A stretch of 64,000 nt of DNA from Siphlonurus alternatus (Eukaryota; Arthropoda; Insecta; Ephemeroptera; Siphlonuridae): assembly GCA_949825025.1 (NCBI GenBank), contig OX463778.1, positions 40,315,194 through 40,379,193 on the forward strand. The letters are read 5' to 3'. Positions 28,726-40,500 of this stretch are shown in pieces. Both the position numbers and the translations under genes were made by a program. The number at the start of each line of letters is the position of its first letter. Within the stretch, counting starts at the first letter, position 1. The notes below the pieces were generated by a model, which saw only the letters and a program-made list of their open reading frames with translations, ran no database searches and had not been told where the DNA came from.

Positions 28726-31700
28726 TCAGAAGACTTGGTCGGTGAACCAGCCATGCAGACACTTGGGCACGGGTCCGCCGGTTCTGAAGGTGGTGCGTGC
28801 CTTCTCTTGCCAAGTACGTGCGTCAAGCACGAGCAGCGCCACCTGGTCCTCAGGGCAGCCTCCGCCCCACACCATGGCGGCCAGCACCACACCATCATCC
28901 TCCGACTGCACAGAGAGAGCCATGAGAGCGTGCCAGGAAATGGGTATATGGAGAACGAACCTGGGGGTCAGGTGACGGGACGAATATCGGCTCACTAGGG
29001 TACACGTTCTTCTCACACCACGTCTGACGTGTCCGCTTCCACGTGTCCACTTTAATCAGCTGTAAACATAAGGAAATTCAAGAAATATGCTATAGCTGAT
29101 AGGTTTCTTATTAGAGGGACAAACTATAACTTCAAAATAAATTGTATAATTTAATATGTAGTATATATTTTATATTCACTGCCCTGGAAGAAAATACTTA
29201 TATGGCTATACTGTATATAGCATCGATGTATTGTTCGAGCAATTCAAAATGATTGATGGTAAGGGGAATTTTTCAGAGCGGTAATGGAGTATCGTCCTCA
29301 AATTTTTTTATTGCAGAAATGGATAGAGCGTGCAAAGTTATGCTACCCTGATTTTTTTCAGATTTTTTAGAGCCCGGGAACTATTTTTAAAAAATTATTG
29401 AAAGTTCTTTTTGTGACGTCACGAGACGCCGCTCTTTAAGAAAAGGATAGGACTGGCCGCCGCGTGACGTCATAAAAAAGACTTTCAATAATTTTTTAAA
29501 AATACTTCCCGGGCTCTAAAAAATCTGAAAAAAATCAGGGTAGCATAACTTTGCACGCTCTATCCATTTCTGCAATAAAAAATTTTGAGGTCGATACTCC
29601 ATTGTACAAAACAATAATAAACTCCAAGAGAGCATTCTGTAATTCACTACTTATATTACAGTCTAAAAAACAAATCTATAACTGTCACTACTCACCGTGC
29701 CAGGGTTTTCTAGATCCACATCTGACGAAATGGCATAGAAATATCGGTACGGTCGACCTAGAAAGCGTTCGTAGTTAATGCGTGGCGTTTCACAGCCCAG
29801 GTCGCAGATTCGTTCCGGGGTGACGAAAATCTGTCCATCCGGCAGGCGATGTGCCTCGGCCGCCGTGGTCCAGGGCAGTGCCTCCCCGCCACGCAGCAGG
29901 TCCTCCTCCGGACCCTCGTCCCCACGTGTCTCCAGTGGCATCACGAAACGCAGAGGACGACCACGGAACATCCGGGCGTAGTCGGGATTGTCCTGCATGT
30001 TCTGTGTCACAGAGAGTTCACATTAAGCCATTACAAGTCCTGCTTTTGAGTTATCTTTTATTAATAAAATTATTCAAGCAAGAACCTGAGGTTTCTCAAA
30101 TTTATTATGTCTTTGTATTGTCAATGCTACTTTGTGCTGGAAAATTGCCAACGTACCTTCATTGACTCGATGTACATGCAGTCGAGCATGGCAGGGTCGC
30201 GGTAGCAACAGATGTCAAGCACACAGTGTCCGCGCTCCTCGAACGTGTTGATGATGTGCAGAAAAAAGAAAGCCTCGGCCATGAACGTGTGCTTGCACTT
30301 GCCGTCCTCGCGAGAGATTAAATGGATCAGGGTCTGTGAAAAAAAAAGCATGGCTGTTACATTTTTGCATCTAAAGCGTATTTTATAAATTATTAATATA
30401 ATAATTAAAAACAGTACAATTTTACTACAAAATATAGTTTAGAGAACCGGCTGGATGCCATCCATATAGCCATGATATTGAAGATTTATTTTAATTGCGA
30501 ACGTTATATTTAATTTTCTATTAGTAGAAGTATTATTAATTTCATATAATTTAATTACAAATTCTGATGTGGCAATAACAATTACTTTATCACCACAAAT
30601 TTTTATTTTTACAAACCACTATTAAATTATTATTTTGCATCGAAATGAATATCTGTACTCTGTACTATAAAGTATTTTCAGCCATATATTTCTCGTAATA
30701 CTTTTACAACCAGTAGTTAAACAAATTGAGAAATGAAATAACTGACGTGACGGAGACAACAGTGACGTGGTGCTCACCGGCTGGTCGGGGTACCACCTCA
30801 GGCTGGCAATCATCGGCTCGTTCTGCAGCGTGTTGCGCACCATGGCGGGCACAGACACGCTCAGCGGCTGTTCCACGATCACGAAGAAGTTCTCAGTCAC
30901 CCCGAAGGTGTGCATGTACGAGGGGTGCAGGCCCCAGCGCGCTGCTACGCTGCCCGCTACCGTGGCACGCTCAAACACGTGACCCGCATCCTCGTCACCT
31001 GAACAAGACACACGTCTTATTAGAAACGAGGTTCTAGTTGGTAGGAAGTACTGCATTAAAAAAAAAAAAAAAAACTCCGTTATCCGTTATGGGTTCACCG
31101 AGAGTAAGTTTCTTTCTGCTTAACCACATGCACAGTAAATGTTACATATTTTTTAAAATATATGAAAGCATTTATTAAAAGTAAAACTCTCAAGAAACTG
31201 AACATTATAAATTATAACTATTATAAGAATTAATAATAAATTTTAAAATACAAAAATGAAAGTGAAATAAACTAAATTTATATTAATTTCAATTTAAAAG
31301 GACTCTCGAATCGTCGCCTCGGAAAATGTCCCACTTCCAGACTTGTAATCACCATTACATGCCCTGAGTTATTTTACGGATCATGTTGATTAAAAAGACT
31401 GCAAAAGATTTTTTTTTTTTTAGGCGAACTGTACATCATAACGATTCTTATAAGAATTTACGCTCCATGAAATACTGTATATTTATATAGAACTATATAA
31501 CTTATCTCAAAAAACGGAATAAAAGAATAATGCAAGAGCATAGAAACCCTTCAGTCTAGATAACGATATTATTTGTTAGTCATGTACGATTCTGTTGACC
31601 TACGCTCTGGTACTGATTACTGGCAAGAATTAACGATGATAAAAGTTTCCCTTGCTTTATTAAACTTTATTTTGTTCCATTTTTTTTTTTTTTTTTTTTT

Positions 31701-34700
31701 TTTTATTATTGTCATTTTTAAAAAATGGTTATTAAATTTCGTGTTTCCGTAAAATTTAAAAATAAATACACATAACATATGCTGTAAAAAATTGTTCTCA
31801 CGAAAAACCTACATGCATGCTATCGTCACTCTACAGTATATATTATTAGATCTGTCCTCGCTTATTTTAAGCACCCATATGAATTACAGGTGTTATTTAC
31901 AGCTCTCCAGATAAAAAAAAAATCAATTTTACAAGCTAAAAACTTTTTTCTTTAAAAAAAAAAAGTTTCCTTCAAACGATACAACACAAACATAACGTTT
32001 TTCCATGTACTGTAATGGACAACTTTCATGAATTTTTTATTACATATAGGATAGAGGACTTCTAAATTATATTTTTTATGATATTTTTGAACTCAAGACC
32101 TTCAAAATAGAGAGGAAAGAGGCTTTGACGTCATAGCCATGCAACGTCTTTCCCCTGCTTGTGCGTTAAATATTTGCACGTCACAGCTAGCGTTTTGCAA
32201 AACGGTTTAAAGGATGTTAGAGGGTTCACAAAAATCTGAAAAAAAATATTGACAATACGTAACTCGAAATCCTGTATCCAAATATATGCAATACAAAAAT
32301 TTCTTGAAGGTTTACTATTGAATCTAAATTACCTTGACCTGGTCTGGCAGGAGGGGGGAAGTGAAGTACGGTGTAGCGTGGTCCGGTGGCGGATAGAGAG
32401 AGGCCCACGTTGTACACGCTATCGTCGCCCATGACGTGCGGGTGCGACGTGTGGTTCACGATACCGACGTGCTGGCTCAGGTTCACGCGGCCCATCGTCT
32501 CCAGGGTGCGGGGGTCCAGTCGGTGAACGATCGGAGACTCGGTGAAGGCATAGTACTCGTCCCCGAATGGATACACCGAGATCATCGCATTGTCAGAGAG
32601 TGACTCGCCCGGAGTAAACATTGCAGCAACCCTGCGATACCATTTAGAATTAAAATCGTACAACTTATGGATTTGAAATAAGTCTTTAAGTTTTTGTTAA
32701 AGGAAGTAATTTTGTGACAAACATGTGCTCAATTGTAATTTATAAAACATCGCATAAGTGATAAATTATTTTATATTGTAAAATTTAACTTGTGTGTTGT
32801 TCTCCAGGCTTTGGACATCGCTTTGATCCACTGATAAAAAGTAGAGGTGTCATCCGTCCTAAATGAGGTTTTCCACGGTTCCCGCAGTATCACTTCAGCG
32901 AATGCTGAGACGCGTAAAAGGCCGCATCCACCATCCTTTCTGTCCTTTATTTATTACCTATTACTCTGCCTCAAGCTCCAAACTCATAGCCCTTTCAGAA
33001 AAAAAAAATTATATTTATTTTATAAATTTAAATTTATTTGTATACTTTAAAATTCCAATATAAATCTAATTTTTAATATATTCATCTACGTACCTGCACG
33101 TTTTCTTCTAAATAAGTGGGTTAAGAGTTAAAATGATTTATTAGCATTTTTTCACATGCACTCTATGTAACCAGCAATATTGATAAATGTGTGATATTCG
33201 TGACTTGACTTCACAAATATGGAAATCTCACTTGTAATATTTCCTTATCGTTTGACATGTCTTGATATACTGCTCTACCTAGTTATATTATCATGCTGTA
33301 TAAATTATAATTTTTTAAGTTCACTGACCTCTGGAAGATTGACTGACATGGATCAGGGACAGCTTTGGTTCCAAACTCTGTCACAACAATTCTCTGTGCA
33401 GCCATGTTGCGCTTGAATGTTTGAGTTTGTAGGAAACGACACTGGTACGTCACTTCTCCTTTGTTGATGCCGAATCTAATAAAAAAAAACAAAATATTGC
33501 ATCACTTTTCTCTATTCTTTAATATTAACAAATGAGATAATACTTTCAAAGCTTTCTAATCGATTTTATTATCGTCGTTTTGACGCACCTGTGTAGGAGG
33601 GCAGAGGAGTCAAACAAGTGGTTGAAGGTCATCTCGCCGACCTTTAGGCTCCCTGGACCATTTCTGAGTAGCGTTCCTTGTAACCATGAAGGTACTTCAC
33701 CTGAAATAAAATATAAATCATCAGCCCCTTTACTGTACTAGAATAAGCGCCTAGAAGTAGGCAATTCTAATTGCATTATTGTGCAACAGGTTGCGTCTAG
33801 TCAGGCGTCTAGCCACTGAGATTATTATCAATAGACAATAATGGTTGCATTTTTTTATTTCATAATTAGAAAATATACCTAAAATTATGCTTTTCTGAAT
33901 TTTTTCAGATTTTTTGGAGTGCGGGAACTAATTTTAAAAAATATTTAAACTCTCTAAATTAGGGTGGTACACTTGATGGGACAACCGTGACGTCATTTGT
34001 CGTGCTGTGATTGGCTATTGATGACATCACGGTTGCAGTGATTGACTATTGATGACGTCACGGTTGTCCCATCAGATGTACCACCCTAATTCAGATATTT
34101 TAAATATTTTTTAAAAATTAGTTCCCGCACTCCAAAAAATCTGAAAAAAATTCAGAAAAGCATAATTTTATGTATATTTTCTAATTATGAAATAAAAAAA
34201 TGCAACCATTATTGTCTATTACATACAAACTATAATTACTTATTTTGTTATTTTACAAATTTACTTCATTTTAGCTATGTTGTTTTAATAAAACTTGAAT
34301 ATTATAATTGAATTAATATAATTTTCTTTTTATAGCAACGTCAGCACGTATTTTTTAAAACGTTCATAGAAATTAATAAATAATAATTTCAATAGAAGAA
34401 AATCGCACCTGTGTTTTCTCCATGTATTGGCTCGATGACTTCCTTCTCGCACGACCGTAGCCACACGCTGACGTCACAGTTAGGGTAGAGATGATCTTGC
34501 TCCGGTAACTCTCCCTCGTGTTGCTTGCTACGGTGGCAAGGTGAGAGCGGTTGAGCAGGCGAGCTGGGACGCATGATGGCACCTTCTGCCTCGGCCAGCT
34601 TGGCTAGTTGACGGAAGCTAGCAGCGTCCAGGAACGTTAGTGAGTGAGAGCGAGCCCTCTCGTACTCGCCACCCAAAAGAGCTCGCGACGCTACCAAATC

Positions 34701-34885
34701 GATCGGTTGTAGTGACGATCTGCGCCGTGCCTCCATCAAGCTTAAACTAGCGTGGCTCTCCAGAACCAAAAGTGAGGGGTGAGAGGTGGATATCGTTACC
34801 GCCGTAGTCATCGTAGCTCGATCTCACGTTGGATTTCCTAACCACGATGATAGTTACGTAATCGCTGACGTGCGTGCAGATTATA
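28726..34885 (-). CDS. Carotenoid (isomero)oxygenase, ninaB/BCO family (complete, coding 28726-34811)
   Basis: Non-haem iron dioxygenase that cleaves carotenoids to retinal; in insects one such enzyme (NinaB) supplies the visual chromophore. Coding exons in transcription order: 34811-34409, 33700-33589, 33475-33329, 32631-32333, 30998-30778, 30333-30157, 30001-29696, 29059-28961, 28905-28726. All are GT-AG, frame continuous, 647 residues. The four iron-ligand histidines are present: H284 (TSHPH), H350 (SYMHTF), H420 (FLHIIN) and H639 (CLHGWF). Other family marks are [36 protein letters not shown] and [12 protein letters not shown]. About 100 residues rich in Ser, Arg and Leu precede the conserved start and look family-atypical. 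Exon 34885-34409 begins with 74 bases of 5' UTR after an acceptor tttacag, joined to a non-coding first exon at 36248-36214. The fourth coding exon has a second donor six bases upstream (32339), giving a two-residue ambiguity. Confidence 0.94.
29285..29602. repeat. CRE-bearing foldback MITE, copy 2
   Basis: Same family as 6571-6888. Ends read aatggagtatcg and cgatactccatt, and both arms carry ttttttcagattttttagag and a tgacgtca site. It lies in the intron of the carotenoid oxygenase gene between the exons at 29059-28961 and 30001-29696. Confidence 0.9.
31680..31704. repeat. Poly-T tract
   Basis: About 25 T in a row within an intron of the carotenoid oxygenase gene. On the transcribed strand this is poly-A. 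Confidence 0.9.
32040..32290. repeat. Diverged foldback element related to 16804-17042
   Basis: The right side reads, on the minus strand, tattgcatatatttggata, then an atattttttttcagattttt block and gtgaaccctctaacatcc. The left side is a weaker inverted match. The middle contains ttgacgtcatagccatgcaacg and aatatttgcacgtcac, similar to the block at 37665-37730. It sits just downstream of the carotenoid oxygenase exon 32631-32333. Confidence 0.55.
33831..34220. repeat. Foldback MITE with AATAGACAATAATGG ends
   Basis: Long inverted repeat between the first two coding exons of the carotenoid oxygenase gene. Termini are aatagacaataatggttgca and its complement. Each arm holds ttttttcagattttttggag followed by gcgggaactaattttaaaaa, the same module as in the CRE-bearing family. 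The centre has an imperfect direct duplication (tgattggctattgatgacat, tgattgactattgatgacgt) and several TGACGTCA-like sites. Confidence 0.88.
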
Positions 34886-36061
34886 CTGTAAATAAAGTTT
34901 ATAAATGTATAAAACACTTTGTATATTATGTTAATCTTCTATTACATTGACGATCAGAGTTTTTAATGAAATTACACAATTTGCATATACTTAAACCAGA
35001 TACTTAGAATATATATTATAATTTACGTATTAACTAAGGCGAAACATTCATTTCATGCTGACCTGGCACTTAATTCCCTCCCAGCATCTATAGAGCCCAC
35101 GAGAGAGAAGGTTATGAGATACTATATATAAATATTGTCTGTATTGTTACATTGTTCATCATGAATAAATGAAAAGTGGTATCAAGACGGCTCGATATCT
35201 TGTTATTTATTTGAAATGAAATATTTTTTTTATCTCTTAATTTTTATAGATTCGACGTAAAAAATTTAAATTTTAAATTTAAAAAATAAATTCCAATTTA
35301 TCTCTGACCTTTTTCAAAAAAATTATTGCTTAAAATAGAATAAATTAACAAGAAAAGTAGGTAAAATGTAGATTAAAAGTTTTGTTTACATTCATGTTGA
35401 CGTTACTAACATAAAGTTGCTGATTATTTTATTATTACTTTTCTTTATCAAAGTTGTGTTTGGACGGCGGCACGACGTGAGCCATCAACTAATGGTCAGG
35501 GCTGCAGCCATATACACGCAGCACGGGTTTATATTTAGGCCAGATAATTTCTTCAGCTCTGATCGATCGTCCCTGGTCTTAACCCTGTTGATAATTGAAT
35601 CGTGTCCGCGCACGTGACAAATACGGCGGCTGACTCTAACACATCCGCGATAGAAGACTTATAGGGGAGAGATATCGATTATAAATTTGATATCAAAGGG
35701 AAAAATGGAAAAGTTTAAGAATCCTTTCAATATGCATATCATGCAGGTTTTAGACCATGCAATGGAAATTAAATCAATACTTAGAGCCAAATAATGTAAT
35801 GGTTTTTAATCATAAATTAATTAATTAAATTTTTAATTAATCAAATCGTAATTGATTAAGATGGGATGCAACATACACATGCATGCGTACAATACTGATA
35901 TTTTATAGCTTAAAATACATTCGTTATACGCAACTGTATAATATATATTTGTACATTTTTTTATTATTTTTTTATTTTGTTGTTTGCCTTTACTATAGAG
36001 TTTGAGAGAAGAATTTATTAATGCAGTACGTGTTACATTTAGAAGAAATAAATGACATATA

Positions 36062-36108
<47 letters not shown>

Positions 36109-36213
36109 AAAATAAGTATCAAGAAATAATAAAGTTAAACAATTCCTACACAATTCACGCAATGAGTGCAATGCATAATAAACTACCTTGTAATCTACAA
36201 GTAGCTCCCTTAC
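34886..36213 (-). other. Intron 1 of the carotenoid oxygenase gene
   Basis: AT-rich intron in the 5' UTR. It holds a (GA)n run at 36067-36106 and a GC-richer island at about 35455-35640 (cggcggcacgacgtgag, gtccgcgcacgtgac) with no open frame of substance, which may be regulatory. No coding exon seen. Confidence 0.6.
36067..36106. repeat. (GA)n microsatellite
   Basis: About twenty GA units, roughly 110 bases downstream of the carotenoid oxygenase first-exon donor site. Confidence 0.95.
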
Positions 36214-36281
36214 CTTGTTGTAGTCTGAGGCTCGAGGGTTGCATCAGTGAGGTGGCGCGGGGTGAGGACTCTTATTATATA
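36214..36281 (-). promoter_or_regulatory. Core promoter and non-coding first exon of the carotenoid oxygenase gene
   Basis: Read on the minus strand, TATATAA at 36281-36275 is followed by an initiator-like TCACT with its A at 36248, a spacing of about 33 bases. A 35-base exon (36248-36214) then ends at acaacaag followed by the strong donor gtaaggg. This would splice to the acceptor tttacag just above 34885, giving a short 5' UTR before the ATG at 34811. The layout is a textbook arthropod TATA plus initiator promoter. The start site is inferred. Confidence 0.65.
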
Positions 36282-37094
36282 GTGGCGAGCAAGGCTGACG
36301 TGGCCGACGGGAAGAAGCCCCACGCGAGCCCCACGAGACCGCGGCGCATGCACGTGATATTCCACACGGTTAATTGAGCAGGGTTCGGCGTAGAACGTGT
36401 GACAAAAACAAAGCACGTACGCCAAGTATAGCCACTCACTAATTTTATTATTTCTTTAAGTAATGACTGTGGTAATGTCTAAGGTTACTCATCACTCATC
36501 ATATAATTATAAAATTATAAATAAAAACGTCTAAATACGGTAAATAATTTGCAAATAAAATTTAATACACAAAGAATAAAACAGAAGTACTGTAAAACTG
36601 TAATATTTTATGCAAATAAACCACATGTGTAACTATTGCATCATCTTTTTAATTTACTTATTATTATAACTTATGATGAAATTTTCAGTTAAGATAAAGC
36701 TGCTTCTTATATGTTAGTTTCGCTTGGTTATAATTGACCTCAATATAATTAATTATTGTTTTAAAATTAAATTATTTTGTTGTTACTTATATTTTACGAC
36801 GTTCGCGACCAACACATAAGGTTGTTTACCGGCTGCGGTAATATTGCGTCATGTAGTACAAACGAGGCGCGCAAATTAGCCTCGCGAACCGTATTATTGG
36901 CGTCCTTCCCCTTCAACAGTGATGTCCAGTACGCAGTCCAGGGGGTCAAGTGAGCGGGGCACCACTGTTAATGAAAGTGTTGCTCATTGTACTCACAACA
37001 AAAAATATGTCATTAAACCCAGAACTCTTTATAACTGTTTGTAACGCACATGAATCGTAAATATTGTACAATTCCGTTTGAAGAAAAATTGGCC

Positions 37095-37218
37095 ATGTGG
37101 GCAATTCACGAAGAGTTATCCAGTTTGTTCATTAACCACGTTTACTCTCATTGAATTAGGCTGACGCTAACCGTGGTTAGTGTGAAAGCTGGATAACTGT
37201 TCCACGTGAATAGCCCCC
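37095..37218. repeat. Small MITE, GGGC-ATTCAC type, copy 1
   Basis: The ends tgggcaattcacg and cgtgaatagccccc are inverted. Subterminal parts gagttatccag and ctggataactg pair, as do aaccacg and cgtggtt. A relative is at 57547-57685. Confidence 0.7.
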
Positions 37219-37719
37219 AAAATTATAATATATTTTTTTTAATTAGCTGTTCTGGTTATCATAATTATATCGCTGTCTTTTTTTGTTTGTTTTGCTTTAT
37301 AATCATGTGAATTTTTAGAAACTCAATCTATTAGTTAAATTAATGTTAGCAAAAATGTTAAAAACTTATTCAGTTCTTTTTTAGAGATACCTTTCAAATA
37401 CATTGCAAACCTGAAAAAAATTATTTTAAAACTGTTAAATAATGTTAAACCTGATTTCAGGTATAAAATATTTAACAAAAAATGTAAATATAAATATAAT
37501 AATGAATACAACAGAACATTGGTGCTGTGAAATAGATTTAAAACCTCCAATTGAATTCTTTATTACGGATAGAAGACCTTAACACATGTATTGTCAATTT
37601 TTTTTTTTTTTTTTTTCAATTTTTTTGAACCTTTTTAAAATTGTGCTGCAAAATACTGTGACGTTATAGTCATGCAACGCCTTTCCCTGTGCTTTTGTGA
37701 TAAATATTTGCTTGACTAT

Positions 37720-37821
37720 GACGTCACTGACATGATTTGACAAGTGAAGGTGTTGAGAGTTGATAAAAAAGACGTCACTGACATGATTTGACAAGTGACG
37801 GTGTTGAGCTAGTTGATAAAA
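37720..37821. repeat. 51-base direct tandem duplication
   Basis: The unit gacgtcactgacatgatttg followed by acaagtga and gtgttgag occurs at 37720-37770 and again at 37771-37821 with few changes. The left unit is the end of a block (catgcaacgcctttccc) resembling the middle of the element at 32040-32290. Confidence 0.85.
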
Positions 37822-37896
37822 ATAAAAAATCATGAAGGTTATCAATCTATTCATCCAATATATAAACATGTAGTAATTTAATTACATTATAATTAA

Positions 37897-38003
37897 TAAG
37901 TTGATGTACTTTTACATACCATATGTATGCTGGGCAATCTCCGCCGCTCCTTGAACTTTTATGCAGCATACATATGGTATGTAAAAGTATATCAACTTAT
38001 TAT
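37897..38003. repeat. Short inverted repeat with GC-richer loop
   Basis: Arms of about 40 bases (aataagttgatgtacttttac and catatgtatgct) enclose a loop near gggcaatctccgccgctcct. This is likely a tiny MITE or the footprint of one. Confidence 0.7.
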
Positions 38004-38780
38004 GTCTACTTCGCCTGATAATATTTATCATTATAATTAATGACAATAATTAACTATTATAATATTTTTCAATCATTTTGGTTTTCTTTTTCCCTATGAT
38101 AAAAGTATACCTGAATAGCAAATAATAATAGCCTAGATTTGTACCACTTTTTATCAAGAGAATATTAAATTTTTAAAGCAGTTCCATAAGCTTAAAGTAA
38201 AGGTTTTAAAATATTAAATAATAACTTAATTTAAATTTTAAATTTTTATTACAAATATTTATAGGGGGACACCAGCATAGAATTAATTTAAATACAGTAT
38301 CTTCTAGAATTTAAATAATTAAAAAAATTATTTTATGAAGTTGAATTTTAAGTAAACATGAAAATAAGTAAAAATTTAATAAATTAGTTGGCATAAATAC
38401 TATAAATAGTGTTGTCTTAGAATGTGTTTTGATGAACCCCAAAAAAATTAGGTATGATTTTGGTCAATATTTTCTTATTATAAATTAAATTTTATGATGA
38501 AGTTGACAGTACTTGAATTTTTGTTTAATGTATTTTCAGGCAACACTAGGATACTGGATTTAAAATTTAATATTCAAATATTTCAAATACAATAATATGT
38601 ATTTGTTGAAATACTTAATTGTAACATAAAATAAGAAAAAATAAAGTATTTAAAATGAAAGTTAACTTTACCTTTAAATATAGTACAATTTCACAATTTT
38701 ATAAATACCAAAATTTGATGCTGAAAGTACAGGGGACATCACTGTTCTAAGGGGCACAGCTACTGAGTGGGAGGAGGGCC

Positions 38781-40385
38781 TCATTTGATGCCCATCATCT
38801 GTTTGATGAGGAACTCGGGCAGGCGGCGCCCCTTCCAGGTTCTCGGCAGTGGCACCTCGTGGGCCTTGCGCAGCTTCTCTGCAACATAGGCCTCAGCGTC
38901 GAACTTCTCCGCCTCCCGGATCTGCGCCAGCAGTACTGCCTGGAACGCCTTCTCCTTGCGCATCTCACGCTTCTGACGAACCTGCACCAAAGTTGGGTTG
39001 TTCTTACATAAATTTAATATTGTGATTATAAAAACAGAATGCAGCATAGAACTAATAAAAAAAAGACATTTAATTAAGGGCATTCACAATACAGTATAAG
39101 ACTGGATATTTTAAGTTTCAATTTTAGTTATAATTTGTCATCAGTAAAAACATTTTTTAAATCTTAAAATATGCAGTCCTTGTCTCACTGGACTATACAC
39201 TAATTGTAATTCTAATTGTGGTTGAGAGCAAAATTGTGGATAAATTAAATACTGTAGCTGATTTTCTTTAACTAGCATTAAGCAAATAATTATGTAGAAG
39301 AGGACAACAGAATAGGAAGAAAGGCTTAGAATTAACTAGACTATTTTTGTCAACCTTCGGAACGCTATTCCCTAACTAAGCTAGCAGCCTAGACCGATAA
39401 CCGGTTTGGAGCAGCTTACCAATAAAATGTGCTCCTAAAGCATATTAATGGGTTGACATCACAAGACACAACATAATTTCAACGTAGGCCATCTCTTTTA
39501 TCGTTAAGATAAGAAGTCATCAGTTAGAAGAAATTCAAATTCTTGGCACAAATATCATGAAAATGTAGCAAATATTTAAATAAGCTTTGAAAATATTATA
39601 CATTTTAATTAGCTAGCTATTGGGTATTAATATTTGTCGTGACATACAATGTATGCATACTGTACTGTACCTTAGCCCATTCAAACTTCATCTTCTTCCT
39701 CAGTTTCTGAAGCTTGTGCTTCTTCATCTTCCGCCTTCTAATGACTATTAGTCTGGCTGCTTGCTTCTCCTCTTGTCCAGTGCCTGGGGCCTCACGACTG
39801 GGCAGTGGTGGAGGCTCCATGGGTACCAGGGTCCTCATGGACGGCAAGTCGAGAACAAGTGACGTCAAGCATGGCCTAGGCAGCTCAATGATCTTGCCAG
39901 GAAGCCCAGGAGAGATCTTTTGTAGCCTAGGATTTGATAAACTAAATGGATGCCTTGATGAAGATTCATTGATTTGTATCCTTGAAGTTAAAGAAGACAA
40001 GATGTTTGAATCTGTAAAAGAGATTACACCCAAGGTTAAAGGCAAATTGTTGAAGTTAAAATTACGTGCTTTATCAGTACCTGGATTGAGGTTATCAATA
40101 ACCTACCTTTTAAACATTGTATTTCACATCTTTTGGTCACGGATGAATAGTCTGTGAGCGTGCTTGAAGAACGAAGGTAAATATCATTGAAAGAATCTGT
40201 AAAGAAGAATAAGAAATTTTGTTGAGCGGGTAAATTAGGTTCTAGGAGAACTAAAATTTAATTTTTTTTTCTTTCGAAATTGTCTTAAATTAATATTAGT
40301 TACTTTTATCAAGGTATTTATACTTACTTTTTGTTATATGTCTACTAAAATGTCTAAAAATTAGGAAACTTTTACTCGGCAACAT
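38781..40385 (-). CDS. Mitochondrial small-subunit ribosomal protein mS38 (complete, 4 exons)
   Basis: Component of the mitochondrial small ribosomal subunit, known in vertebrates as AURKAIP1. Exons in transcription order: 40385-40328, 40196-40107, 40011-39671, 38981-38781; GT-AG sites, phases agree, 229 residues (the human protein is about 200). The first exon encodes a typical mitochondrial presequence, MLPSKSFLIFRHFSRH. Residues 40-130 are variable and Ser/Pro-rich. The family signature is the very basic helix IRRRKMKKHKLQKLRKKMKF (140-159) split by an intron, continuing with VRQKREMRKEKAFQ and ending VPLPRTWKGRRLPEFL near the C-terminus. The short third-from-last exon (40196-40107) is supported by open frame and splice sites only. 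A retrotransposon remnant lies about 115 bases upstream of the ATG. Confidence 0.9.
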
Positions 40386-40500
40386 TTTCACAGCTGATGC
40401 CCGCCATGTGATTTTTTTTTTCACCACGCCCCCAATTCAAGCGCGATTTTTTTAAACCTTGCTGTGCCGGCCGTGCCCTCAGAGCAGATCGAGCGTACTT

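Larger units (their letters stand above)
36282..38780. other. Spacer between the carotenoid oxygenase promoter and the mS38 gene
   Basis: Mostly AT-rich unique sequence. A GC-richer block at 36790-36970 (gaggcgcgcaaattagcctc) has no convincing open frame. Small repeats are listed separately at 37095-37218, 37720-37821 and 37897-38003. No gene supported. Confidence 0.6.

Noticed and set aside
36162..36425. Open frames of about 70 codons on both strands near the carotenoid oxygenase promoter
   Set aside because: They are better explained by the GC-rich promoter and non-coding first exon. No homology or splice support as coding sequence.
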